Below are positions 32,863 to 43,191 of a DNA stretch of 64,000 bases, in pieces (within the stretch, counting starts at the first letter, position 1; every line of letters begins with the position of its first letter). The notes beneath the pieces are model-generated. The model ran no database searches, was not told the origin of the DNA, and worked only from the letters and a program-made list of their open reading frames with translations. Both the position numbers and the translations under genes were made by a program. Location of the stretch: assembly GCA_021432635.1 (NCBI GenBank), contig MU270029.1, positions 990,575-1,054,574 of the forward strand. The letters run 5' to 3'. The stretch comes from Thozetella sp. PMI_491. Lineage: Eukaryota > Ascomycota > Sordariomycetes > Chaetosphaeriales > Chaetosphaeriaceae.

Positions 32863-34365
32863 CTAATACGCATTATCTGTCAGATTCTTGGGAATGGAAA
32901 TCCCATCCCAAACGTCTGCCAGCCAGTCCAAGCTGACCTGCGCCAGCTGAGCCTCTGCTCCCAACTGGCAGTGCTGGCCAGCACCGAGCTCGCTCTTGAA
33001 AAGATTGTACGTGCCGAGGTCGCCCAAGGCGTCAAGCATCTCGACGGCCTGGCCAGGGGCCATCTGATCATCCTCACCCTCGCCGACAAAGACAGGCATG
33101 GTGATGTTGGCCAGCGTGTCTGCCTCGGCGGTTATGCCGCCCAGCCGCGTGAACCACTCGAAGGGGCTCGTAGTGTTGAACGAGAACATACCCTGCGCAA
33201 TGCCCCACCGCAGGCTAGTTGGCACGCTTGCGTTGTTCATGAGGCCGATCATGACCTCGTCATAGAGCGCAGCATTACCGCTATCGAAAAGCTTGTTCAG
33301 AACAGCCGGGAGCTCTGACCGGATGGTGCGCTGCAGGTTGGTTATCCCGTCGATTGCCAAGGTTGCCGAGATACGGTGTTCGCGCGAAGCGGCCCGCGGC
33401 GCGAGAATCCCCCCGAAGGACTCCCCGGCTAGTGCTATGCGGTCCGTGTCAACGTCATCGCGGGTGTGGAGGTAGTCGACAACGGGACCCACGACGTCCC
33501 ACCAGTTGTCGATGAAGCCGATGTTCTGTTGCCGACGGACGGTCGGCTGCCCCGGCCCTTCGTAGCTGACGTAGTTCCAACCACGGTCGAGGATGGCGCG
33601 GCCGATAGAGTGGTAGAGAGCTTCCTGCGAGCCATCGTACCCGGTGCCAACGATAACAGTAGGAAGCTTCTTGGTGGAACAATTAGAGCCGCGCCGATGC
33701 ACACCACCGATCGATGAGGCGGAGCTTTGAGCGGGGAAGTAAATGATCGGGACCGTGAAGTTGGTCGTTGTTAGGTTGTATCTTGTCGCTGGGATGGGGA
33801 GGAGACTGGTGGCAGCGTCGAAGTCGGCTAGTGCCGAGTCCCAGAGGGAATAGATTCGCGGATCACTCTGGTTTCCATGGAGGAAGAAATCAGCGCCCCG
33901 ATAGTAACTCGAAGCGCGGAAATAAGCCTCCCTTGCCGAAACAGGGAAGCGAGTGGCGTTGATAGAGATGGCTTTAGTGTGAAGAGCATCAGCTAGGAAC
34001 TTGAACTCGGAGTACCAGCTTTCGTAGTCGCCAGGAACAATCCGACTAGCGGCGCGTAGTACTGTGAAGCAACAAGGGTCAGTCATTGCCAAGCCAAAGT
34101 AAACGATGCTGGAAGAACCCTCACCCTCGCCGGTGTTGGCACCTCCGCCATTGCTGAGAGAAAGATACTCCTCAAAGAGGAAGGCAAACTGGCTATCCGA
34201 GCTCAGCTGGTAAATGATGCTATTGTCGACTGTGGAATTACAGCCGGCTTGGCCAAGCTACAGACATGTTAGACCCTGAATGATAGAGTTGCCGCTTGGA
34301 ACAAAGCATACCGTTCCCACGACGTGAGTGGTGGCGAGGACAACCAGAGGATTGGAGAAGCGCAT
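32863..34365 (-). CDS. Secreted alpha/beta hydrolase (DHPON hydrolase/Ayg1-like)
   Basis: Two exons, 34365..34312 and 34257..32863, encode 482 residues. The first exon supplies MRFSNPLVVLATTHVVGT, the start of a signal peptide that a gene call without the 54-nt intron would miss. The core is an alpha/beta hydrolase: VIVGTGYDGSQEAL (oxyanion region), NYVSYEGPGQP, nucleophile elbow LAGESFGG, and late acid and histidine candidates in GEGEDDQMAPG and GAGQHCQLGAE. This matches the DUF1100/2,6-dihydroxypseudooxynicotine-hydrolase group that includes C-C bond hydrolases such as the melanin enzyme Ayg1; secreted fungal members exist. Substrate unknown. Likely N-glycosylation sites are frequent (NAT, NQS, NLT, NFT). 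A TATATATA tract at 34480-34488 lies about 115 bp upstream. Confidence 0.87.
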
Positions 34366-35041
34366 CGTGGTATGGAAGACAACGCGTCTTGCAGAAAATT
34401 CTTCTGGTATATGCGGTCACAAGCTAGGTAGCGGATGGTGACTTGGCCAAGAGTCTCTCGAAACTTGGCGATCAAGTTGATATATATACCTGCTCGCTAC
34501 GTAAGGCATCTAGGCGATGTGTGTACTATCGGACTTCGGGGCCGGGCAAAACTCGACTTAATGTGGATCCGCGGGGAGCCGTTTGCCACGCAGCTATGTG
34601 AGAGGAGTTCAATTCTCTCACCAAGATACATTTGGTAGTAGTCCCTAGGCATCCCAACAGGGTATTGAAGATGCAAGGATTGCTACCTATGGGAAAATAC
34701 ATTGTAGTCCAGAAGGAAGAGGTGGATGCTAGTCATGGGCCAGGGTCTTCACCGTTGTAATCCAAAGCGGAGTTCTAGCAAAGACGAGATGGACGATGCT
34801 TGTGCGAGACAAGCTTCGCGGCAGCTAGAGAGCTAAGCTTTTCACACCGTCATGAGCGCGACGTGGGGCCCACCTACGCGCCTCTTGAGTGGTTACTCGC
34901 CTGGAGTGGGATTCCGTGGCAGTGGTAGATCGGAAATTGAGAAAGTCCATATCCCAAAAGGCGCGGTCCACATTGGAGGTCCATGCATGATGCACTCTAG
35001 TGTTGGGGGGGGTAATCGGGTCCTAGGTCCATGCATTGCTC
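34366..35041. other. Promoter side of the hydrolase and empty interval
   Basis: 676 bp. It contains the TATATATA tract at 34480-34488 (minus-strand promoter of the hydrolase) and a G9 run near 35005. A frame at 34852-35097 shows no motif. Confidence 0.5.
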
Positions 35042-35043
35042 TA

Positions 35044-36423
35044 CAGTCTTCGTGCATAATAATATTAATTCGCTACTTGGATATGTCCACGCCCTAGTTC
35101 TTAATAAAGCCACCCTCAGCCTTGATCACCTCCTCCACCCTCCTCTTCATCGATCTGGCACAGGCCCTCAGCATCTCTACTAGCACTACTTCCCACGAAT
35201 CTTCAATAGCCTTAATCAATCGCTTGCCAGTAGCCCCTAGGTAGTGGTCGTCAATCCACCTCTTTATCTATAGCCATATATTTTCGATAGGGTTAAGGTT
35301 AGGGCTCCGGGGGGGGAAGTTAACCACTACCCCTAGCCTAAAATGCTTATTAATCCAAGCCATACTTGACTCAGAGGTGTGTGATAGGGTATTATCTTGC
35401 TGGACTATTGAGCCAGGTATTAAGTGATAAAAGTCAAGGAGCCTTAGGAGGATAAATTACTGGTATTTAGCCGAGTTAATATATCCCTTACTCTTATTAA
35501 GACTCTTTGCCTTATCCTTAAGCTCTTTATCCCAGATTAAAAAGAGACCTTTCTTTCTACTAGTAAAACAGCCCTAAAACATCTAGTCCTTCTTTTAAGA
35601 CTTAGCCTTAGTAAAATCCTTAGGATTCTCTCTAGGAAAGAGGATTAAGGACTTAACACAGCTATTAGAGCTATTAACCTAGGTCTTATCGCTCTAGATC
35701 TAAGTCTCCCACTTATCCTTAGTAAGATAGTAGTACTAGAGGCAATATACTAGGCGTTATTTATAGTGTAGAGGTATAAGGATAATAGTTAAAGGCTGTT
35801 AGATAATAGAGTATCCTAGGAAAGTTAAGGCATACTAGATAGCCTGTTCTAAGTACCTAGCTAAGCTAAGGATATACTCTGTAAGCCAGCTTACTAGAAT
35901 AGCTTGCCTAGATAGTATATCTTCTTTAAAAAAAGTATAGATAAGCTGTTTTTATAGTATAGCCAGTATACCACAGCGCCCTCTTTTCTAGTAGATAGGT
36001 ATATTTCGGCCTACTATTACTATATACTGGACCTGACGTATACTAAGACCCAGGGCATCAGTAATATGGCTATAGGTCTAGCGTGCGTGGTAATACAGGG
36101 TCTTACAGGCTACCCTCTCCTTAAGAGTAGTGCTCTTAGTAGGGCTAGTTGGTGTAGCTAGCACTAGCTCGGCTGGCTTAGTGGCCGTAGCTATGGCTAG
36201 AGGTGGTGTGGTTGGTCAGTCTATCGAGGTGGCCACATAGGTAGGTAGGTAGGTGTATCGATAGATAGTAGGGTGTAAAGGTAGGGTTGGCATTTCGGTC
36301 AGGTATCTCACAGTAGTAATTTATACTAGAGGGTACATTTCTAGAAGGCTCTAGAGCCGACTAGCACCCCCTGGTGAAACCCACTTATTAGTAATAAGCT
36401 AACATTTAAAGGCAAGAAGACTG
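35044..36423 (-). mobile_element. Tc1/mariner DNA transposon, full-length but dead, RIP-like decay
   Basis: The element is 1380 bp. Its ends are inverted repeats: CAGTCTTCGTGC at 35044-35055 and the reverse complement of CAGTCTTCTTGC at 36412-36423. Both are flanked by the TA target duplication (35042-35043, 36424-36425). The transposase reads on the minus strand: start MPTLPLHPTIYRYTYLP near 36290, helix-turn-helix DALGLSIRQVQYI, then QQDNTLSHTSE (second Asp) and SPNLNPIENIWL (Glu about 36 residues later), ending KAEGGFIKN near 35100. The frame is broken by many stops, mostly TAG where Trp or Gln is expected. The DNA is full of TA dinucleotides, the footprint of CpA-to-TpA RIP. Since both ends and TA sites are intact, it inserted whole and was then mutated in place. 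Confidence 0.92.
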
Positions 36424-36719
36424 TAGGTTCGGGTATTAATTACTATAAGACAGGGGGGAGACAGCAGGACTAGTCCAGGCCTGTGGTTAGAAGGATCAGG
36501 TCCGCCGGTGCTGCGTGGGCCTAACTTGCTGACAACCCCGCCGAGGGTCCCATCTCTGGACGCCATAGAAGAAAAACACGGTCGACCACCCCTGCTCTGG
36601 CGTAATTTAGACTAGTGGCAGGGGACAGGTACCTACATTTTTAAGCTGGCAGACACCCCCCACTCCTTATCCGTTCCAAGTTCCATTCTTTCCTCTTACG
36701 GCGATTCTTTTCGAGCAAC
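36424..36719. other. Upstream region of the fourth Zn2Cys6 gene
   Basis: 296 bp between the transposon and the ATG at 36720. It ends in a pyrimidine-rich leader (CTTTCCTCTTACGG). The transposon sits only ~300 bp from the start codon, so it may lie inside the promoter. Confidence 0.5.
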
Positions 36720-38538
36720 ATGCCAAACATCGGAAAGCCATCGCAAGACTGTCATCTCTGTCGTGCGCGGCGCGTCAAAGTGAGTCCGCGCCCCCGTGCA
36801 CCCCGCTCCAAGCCTCGTATAGTTCGTACCACGGCGCCGTACACACAGGACCAATGGACAAGTCCTTCGCTGAGTCCGATGAACGCGAATGGACCTAACA
36901 GAGAGCTGACGCGGTGGCGCCGCCCTTGCAGTGCGATCTTGCCAAGCCGGGTTGCGTGCGATGCATCAATTATGGGGCGACGTGCCCTGGCTACCGCCAA
37001 GAGAGCGACTTCCTCTTTCGCAACCAGGATGCCGGCAGTGTTGAGCGGAAGCAGAGGAAGAAGGCTGCAAAGGCTGCTCTGAAGGCGCAAGCCGCGGAGG
37101 TGCCGCTGGAGGACAGCGGCACCCCCGGGGCTATAGCGAAACAGAGGCGATCGCCCCCTACCGGTGCCGGATCTTTCCAGCTTGCACCCTCGCTAGAACT
37201 GTCATATCTGCAGAGCAAGCCCGCAGTCATGCTGGTCTTCAGACTGTTCTCCGAAGGCGGGGCCAGATCGTTCGGAAGGCTGGATTTCCTGCCTAACCTG
37301 CTAGAAGAAACCCGCGAGACGTCGTGCCTTGCCTTAACTGCCGACCTCTTCGTAGCGGCACAGAGAAGTCGGGTACCTAATGCTCCACCTTCAAAGGTAC
37401 CCATTACAGATCTATACGGCCGGAGTTTGATGTCTATCCGTGGCGCACTAGCGCATGCCTCAAAGCGCCTAGAGGACGAGACGGTTGTGGCGGTCTGGCT
37501 GCTCAGCCTCCACGAAGTACGCACCGCACCCTCAAGTTTGCCTGCTACTGGGTATTATTTGACTTCGAAGTTTCTGATCTCGCGTAGGCCATCTCTAGCG
37601 CATCCAACACGACAAAACTCTCCTCGCCTAGCCCCTGGGATGTCCACTCAGAGGGCATCATTGGTATTCTCCGTGCCAGGGGTAACAGCCAGTTTGCCTC
37701 AGAGCAGGGGCGTCGGATATTCTGGGTCTGCTTCTCAATCATACAGCTCCGCTGCATGGTCCACAACCTCGAGTTCCCGCCCGAGATCCAAAAGTGGCTA
37801 AGGGTTATAAAAAGTAACCAGTCCGCCCCAGAGCGGCTGCGACACGCGATCGCCGTTTATAACGTCGAGTCCTGTGCCGTAATCGCACAGATAGTCCGTG
37901 TCGTGTGCGACGGAGACCCAGTAGATGCGTGCCTTGCATACCCGGATATCCTGAAGCGCGTGACTGCCCTGGAGATGGCGGGCCCCGATACTTCGCCCGA
38001 CTTAACGCCAGGCTCGTCCCCAGAGTCGACACCGGAACCCGAAGAGTATTCAGAGGCTCCGGACCAGCCCCGGCTCCAAGTCGATAACTTGCACCGAAGT
38101 TCGAGGCTCAAGCTGCACTGCTGGACAGTACTGCTCTCCAACTTTATAATAAACCATGCCCGGCAGGACGCATACGTTGACTTGATGTGCGACCTTCCAT
38201 TAATCTACCAGCAGCGCTCCGCCAGTATCCAGACCGCGCAACGACTGGCGACCTACATTATCAGGCTTACGGGACCCGTGCTTAAGCTCTCCCAGGCGCA
38301 AACAAGTAAGCCGTCTGGTTCCTGGGTGAATGGGTTGAGGATGGTGTGGCCTTTATTAGTGATTGAAAGGTTCCGCGCAATGCTTCCCGAGCAGGCTCGC
38401 GTGGCGGAACAGTTTCTCGAGCGGATAGGGCAACACATGGGCATCAGTGAGGCTAAAAAGAGGTATGATCATCCGGAGAATTTACCTCCAGAGGCGGAGT
38501 GGGAACCGGATGAGGAGGATGCATATGCCTACATGTGA
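36720..38538 (+). CDS. Zn2Cys6 transcription factor
   Basis: Three exons (36720..36779, 36932..37516, 37588..38538) give 531 residues. The 152-nt first intron splits the cluster right after DCHLCRARRVK; exon 2 resumes with CDLAKPGCVRC, giving cysteines at 11, 14, 21, 28, 31 and 38. A basic Lys/Ala-rich helix (QRKKAAKAALKAQAAE) follows. The middle region (YLQSKPAVMLVFRLFSEGG, WDVHSEGIIGILRARG, RRIFWVCFSIIQLRCM) matches the Fungal_trans_2 (PF11951) layout, where a regulator body is preceded by a short DNA-binding end. The C terminus is acidic (EWEPDEEDAYAYM). A Tc1/mariner element lies ~300 bp upstream. Neighbours give no clear target; it may act on genes outside the window. Confidence 0.88.
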
Positions 38539-38861
38539 GAGCGAGCCTATTCCGCTAAGGAAGCTCCCTTACTAGCTAGCTATCTTAATCGCAGAGCACC
38601 CTTAGCCAGTCCCGCCGTAGCAGGTATAATCAAACAGGTAGTCATAAACTGGGTAGGTTGAAGCTTTTCTACTGTCTTTTAAGTGATCCCGAGCGATATG
38701 CCCAGTGACAACGATATTTAGGTTGCACCCTCCCTCCACGGCCAATTTTAACACCGGGATGCCCGTACTGTATAATTACTGATATCGGGGGCTCGACAAG
38801 GTGGACTAGTTGTTTTAAAGATACTAATTTTTTATTTTATTTTCTAGAAATACCAAGCAGC

Positions 38862-40157
38862 CTAACGACATTGCCAGGCGTCGAATTCGAGTTCGTGTTG
38901 TTCCAAGTAATATTTCTCATATTCAACACCGACAGCAGCGAAAGTGTCCGTGAGCCGACCTGTCTCTTCCCCACGAGCCTTGAGCACAACTTTCTCGAGG
39001 TGAGGAAAGGCATCATTCTCGATCGCCACGACCAGCGCCACTGGCTCCTTGTATTCATATTCGGGCTCTGCTACCAATCCCAGAAATTGCAGAGATTTTG
39101 GCAGCATTGCTACCACCTCCTCGGAGTTATAGCTGGTCTCAATCCGCTCCTCAGTGAGGAGGGACTCGAGCGGCAGGATCAACACTTGGAGCACGGGGAA
39201 ATCTGCAAAGGAACTGAACAATTCGTCTTCTTCAATCGGGTCGTACCTGGTGTCCCGATACTGACCAGAGAAATCTAACCAGAGGTATTTCAGCGTCGCC
39301 TTCCGCGTCTGTAGAGCCTGCATCAAGTCGCATGGCAAGAACTCGATGCTGTCCGGGGACGAGTACAGCTCTGCAACTGCGCCGCCGGACTCATAGTATA
39401 AGCTTTCTAGACGAGGGCAAGCCGCGATGATATTGGCGATGTCTGATTCGCCGAGGATGGTACAACTGAGGCGTAGCGATCTCACCCATTCCAGGCATAG
39501 GCTGATATCGACGGTCAAGCACATGTGCAAGGCAAGATGCTCGAGGTTCGGGCCTGCAATCAAGAAGTGTTTGACCTTGTCCAGACTAAATCCACCTTCT
39601 GTCTGCTCGTGGTTGACATACAAATGTTTTAGTGAACTGAAGACGGCACCCGTCGCGGAAATCAAGTTCGATGAGACCTCATCTTCGAATTCCATCTCGT
39701 AGGATACCTCTTGAATGTTCGGAACCAGGAGAAGCAGAAGCTCCATGAAACGACGCGTAAAACTCTTATCGAATGGCTCGGGAAGGCTGGTCCCAAGCCG
39801 GGCTGCCGCAATTTGAATTAGGGCTAGCTCCATCTCGTTCGGGGCCAGAAGAACGCGCCGCGCGTTGTCGAGCGTGATGTCGAATACTTGAGAAGCGAGG
39901 TCGGGTCGGGCTACCAGTGTGAGCATAAGTCGTAGCTTCGCATCGGTGCGTGGCTCATGGTAGAGAATTGGCTGTGCGATGGCGCACAAGGTCTTGCACG
40001 TCAGGCTGAGATTATACAGCGTCTTCACGCACTGGAGCCTCTCTGGGTTGCGATGATCCCAAAAGGTCTTGTTGTAACTGCAGTGATGGCAACACAGTAT
40101 GACAATATTCATGAGGAGCTCGACAGGGAGACTGGTGAGGCTGTAGGAGGACGTCAT
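38862..40157 (-). CDS. F-box/LRR-like protein
   Basis: An intronless 431-residue protein, likely a substrate adaptor of an SCF ubiquitin ligase. The start SLTSLPVELLMNIVILCC is an F-box-like segment (LPxELLxxI), followed by SLTCKTLCAIAQPILYHEP, the usual end of fungal F-boxes. The rest has loose leucine-rich repeats (LKHLYVNHEQ, LEHLALHMCL, VRSLRLSCTIL, LESLYYESGG, LKYLWLDFSG, LQVLILPLESL). Probably cytosolic or nuclear. The adapted substrate is unknown. It is convergent with the Zn2Cys6 gene upstream. Confidence 0.82.
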   Translation of the reverse strand: MTSSYSLTSLPVELLMNIVILCCHHCSYNKTFWDHRNPERLQCVKTLYNLSLTCKTLCAIAQPILYHEPRTDAKLRLMLTLVARPDLASQVFDITLDNARRVLLAPNEMELALIQIAAARLGTSLPEPFDKSFTRRFMELLLLLVPNIQEVSYEMEFEDEVSSNLISATGAVFSSLKHLYVNHEQTEGGFSLDKVKHFLIAGPNLEHLALHMCLTVDISLCLEWVRSLRLSCTILGESDIANIIAACPRLESLYYESGGAVAELYSSPDSIEFLPCDLMQALQTRKATLKYLWLDFSGQYRDTRYDPIEEDELFSSFADFPVLQVLILPLESLLTEERIETSYNSEEVVAMLPKSLQFLGLVAEPEYEYKEPVALVVAIENDAFPHLEKVVLKARGEETGRLTDTFAAVGVEYEKYYLEQHELEFDAWQCR

Positions 40158-40752
40158 GGTGACTTCACTTGGTAACGGCGATGATTGCGCTCGGCCGTCA
40201 GTTTAGGAATGTCAAAAATGGGGCTGAATATGGGCAAGAGTGTCGCCGCTGCAGATGTTATCACTGGGATGCCTTTGAGAGACGATTTATGGGTAGCGGT
40301 GGCATGTGTGCAGTTTGGACAGAACAGCCATCTGCGCGGTTTTATACTTGGAGATGAGCAGCGGAGCACTATGCAAGAGGCCGGACACGAATGCATGCAC
40401 CCCCGGGGTGGGGCACAGCAATGAGAGAGGAAGACGCCGTGGCGACCCAAACGGCCAAGCCGCACCTTGGTAAATGTTCATGAGACGTCCCATTAATACA
40501 ATATCGCCTAGCGGCGCGCGTCTGTAGGCATCAAGTACCGGTAACCCGTATCCGGAGACTTCAATGACGACGCCATTACAGCATGCAGATATAGATATGA
40601 GGAATTTAAAATGTTTTTGGTATGTCTAGGGATAGAGATACTACGACGGTATGGTAGTTGGCGCTTTTGGAACTCGCTACTATTGTATAATCTGGTTATA
40701 ATAACACCTAGTGCTCCTGCACATACTATATTCTATGAATAAAAAAACCTCA
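40158..40752. other. Intergenic interval
   Basis: 595 bp, partly AT-rich near 40600-40750. Nothing recognised; it holds the F-box gene promoter and the 3' flank of the next minus-strand gene. Confidence 0.5.
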
Positions 40753-42441
40753 TCATCCCGGAAAAGTACGCGACCTTGGCGATGATACAGGGTTGGGGTG
40801 TTCGCCGTCGGCACTCGGTTGTTCCGAGAGATTGTCCCATCGATATTGCATCTGCGGTTCATACAAGTTGGGTGGGATATTGTCAGACCCCTGACTGTAG
40901 AAGTTTTGCTCGCCACGGTAAAAATCATCCTGGCTTTGATCAGGTTCAGCAGGTATAACTTCTAGTGGTGAACGGCCATGACTAGAAGTTGTAGTAGAAG
41001 TATGACTCGATTTAGATCCTCTCCTACCACTAGTCCTATGTGGCTCACGAGGCTCCCTGTAGTCTCGAGTGTCACGGCCATCTCGAGGGTCCCTCTGGTC
41101 TCGTGTCTCCCGGATATCACGAAAGTCCCGTTGAGGATCTCGTTGCTCTTTCGAGTCGCGATGTTGAACGGAAGGAGAACCTGGAGGCACTATTCCTATG
41201 AAGTTTCCAAATCTGGCGCCAAGCCAAGAGGCTTTTGATTTGTCTTGCTTAGACTCCGGTGCTCGGTGTAAGCCCCGTGGAGAAGGCGTCCTAGGAGACC
41301 TCACATTTCTGGGTTTAACCTCGTCTCTAGGAATTCTCTTCTGGTCTTGCTTCCTCGGCGAGGGAGTTCGGGAAGAGGATACCGTGGGTTGAAGGTACGG
41401 ATCACGACAGCCAAGGAGTGTTGGCACGACCAGGGGGAGGTCGTTCTGCCCATTTGCTCCTTTCCTTGTCAGCCCCGGATAGATGCAATGGAAGACACCC
41501 GCGGCATCCTTAGCCGGCAATTTGCTCCAGGAGCCCACGTCCTTGATGTTCCAGGACAGGAGGCTGTCGGGAATTGGGCCAGGTTTGACACTTTCCATTA
41601 CAAGTGCGTATCTTTTTTTGGAGCAGCTAATCATCTGCAAAGCCTTGGAAGCTCTGTCGATGACATTGCGACGCAGTGAGGCTAATTGTTGGCCCGAGAG
41701 GCCTTTGCCAATCCAAAATTGCAATCGAGGTACCAGATCCCGGAGAGTTTCCTTAGATTGGTTGTCGGCCTCCTCATCAAAATCTTCAAAGGCTACCAAG
41801 GCAGACATGGTTTCACCTCTCCAACGAGCGATCTGGATTTCATCTTCAAGCTCCATTAGAATGCACGCCCTAGCAGCTTCCGGTAACAAAGATCACCAAC
41901 CTCGCTTTAATGAAGTGGACATTGTGTGCTGGAGCCTCTTCACAAGGTTTATCGCCTCAGACGGTAGTCCAAAGGGCAGCGGGCCGCCGACTTCGGGAAT
42001 TTGGCTCAAGCGGATGATATCTTCGGTGACGCAGCGGGCAATGACTAAAGAGAGGATGATGAAGTGACAGGTATCTAGCTTCCCAAGCTTCATCGTCCAT
42101 GACATTTCTAGGTATCGTGGATCGAGCCCTAGTATGCTGAAATCCTCACGTCTTGAGTTACTCTTGAGATTCTGTAGGTACTGTGCCTTGAAGATGGTAT
42201 CGAAGTTCTCGTCGCTAGAGAGCTCGTCGATCCAGGACTCGATACCATCGAAGACGCTGGCGAATGCTTCCTTGACGGAGTGTTCCGGAATATCATTTTC
42301 CTTTCGCATCAGCTCGAACAGCTGATCTTTGCACGCGTCCAGATCCTGGACGAGCCCCGCATTCTCCTTTCGTAGCCGAATGATTTCTTGGAGCGCATCA
42401 TTAATATTTGGACCCTCCGGGCTCTCCGGCGGTGAGGCCAT
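40753..42441 (-). CDS. Coiled-coil protein with Arg-Asp repeat tail, unknown function
   Basis: I do not recognise this family. The best model is two exons, 42441..41921 and 41869..40753 (545 residues), with a 51-nt intron whose donor GTCCAC is weak, so the join is tentative. Residues ~10-45 form a coiled coil (DALQEIIRLRKENAGLVQDL). The middle is globular and helical (FASVFDGIESWIDEL, CHFIILSLVIARCV, EVGGPLPFGLPSEAINLVKR). The C-terminal third is disordered: phospho-type SPRTPSP motifs, then a run of RD/RE units (RDPQRDFRDIRETRDQRDPR and on) and a Ser/Thr-rich stretch. Such RD-rich tails are known from RNA-binding and condensate-forming proteins, but no RRM is visible. It is divergent from the Hsp70-like gene, 750 bp apart, so the two may be co-regulated. 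Confidence 0.65.
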
Positions 42442-43191
42442 GGTTGCGAGAGAAAATAAAGAACTGATGGAAACCTCAATGTATCGCTTTAGCTGAAGGT
42501 ACAGTCGAGAGCCTACGTGAAGGGGCAGTTGGGTAGCAATATCTGCTAATGAACATCCTCTCTTCAAACGAAACGGGGTTCCGCGCGATCCAACCTTTAG
42601 CCAAGTAGGGCGGTAAGTTAGGCGACCAGGTGATGAGGGTGAACCTAAAGCTGCCGCAAGCCGACAATGAAAAGTGCAGAAAAAAATTGCAGTGGCGGTC
42701 AGTCTACGTGGCAGTGTAGCGTCGCTGATGACACAACATGCGGCACTTTCGCCCACACCGAATGTGTTCCGACCTACCAGTTTCCTGCTTCGCGCGGTTC
42801 CTCGAGTTTCAGGGGGGGTGCTTGCATGAAATATTGGTGCCCGAGAAAGAAGAGGAGCAGGACGTGACCGGATGATTGGGCCGTTGCATTGTGCAATCCT
42901 CGGCGAATGCCAGGTGTAGAGGGGACAGCGACGCCACACGGGCTAGCTCTCGCAGCTTTAGCCTTCCTGGTAAGTGCTACCTTCACAGCCTCGTCCTCGC
43001 GGAAGAGAACGCTTATAACCCCCGGGCGAGACGAAAGAGGGGTGCTCGTCCATCCAAATTTATTGATCACCATGGTGGGGCAAATGGGATCTTGCTCTCG
43101 TGCCCAATCGACCCAGCAAGAAGCCTAAGCTTGCGGTCCCGTGCGATTAACTGTTGGTTATCGAGAGAAAGACGTCAGAGAGAAGCAAGCC
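42442..43191. promoter_or_regulatory. Divergent promoter region
   Basis: 750 bp between the coiled-coil/RD protein (minus) and the Hsp70-like gene (plus). A heat-shock element was not obvious by eye. The frame extending the coiled-coil protein upstream to 42939 has no good ATG support and no motif. Confidence 0.4.

Noticed and set aside
36241-36256. GTAG(G) microsatellite in the transposon as a possible telomere-like repeat
   Set aside because: It is (GTAG)n inside the transposase N-terminal codons (YLPTY), not TTAGGG.
41893-42939. Upstream extension of the coiled-coil protein to 42939
   Set aside because: The added ~165 residues are low quality and the conserved-looking start is the ATG at 42441.
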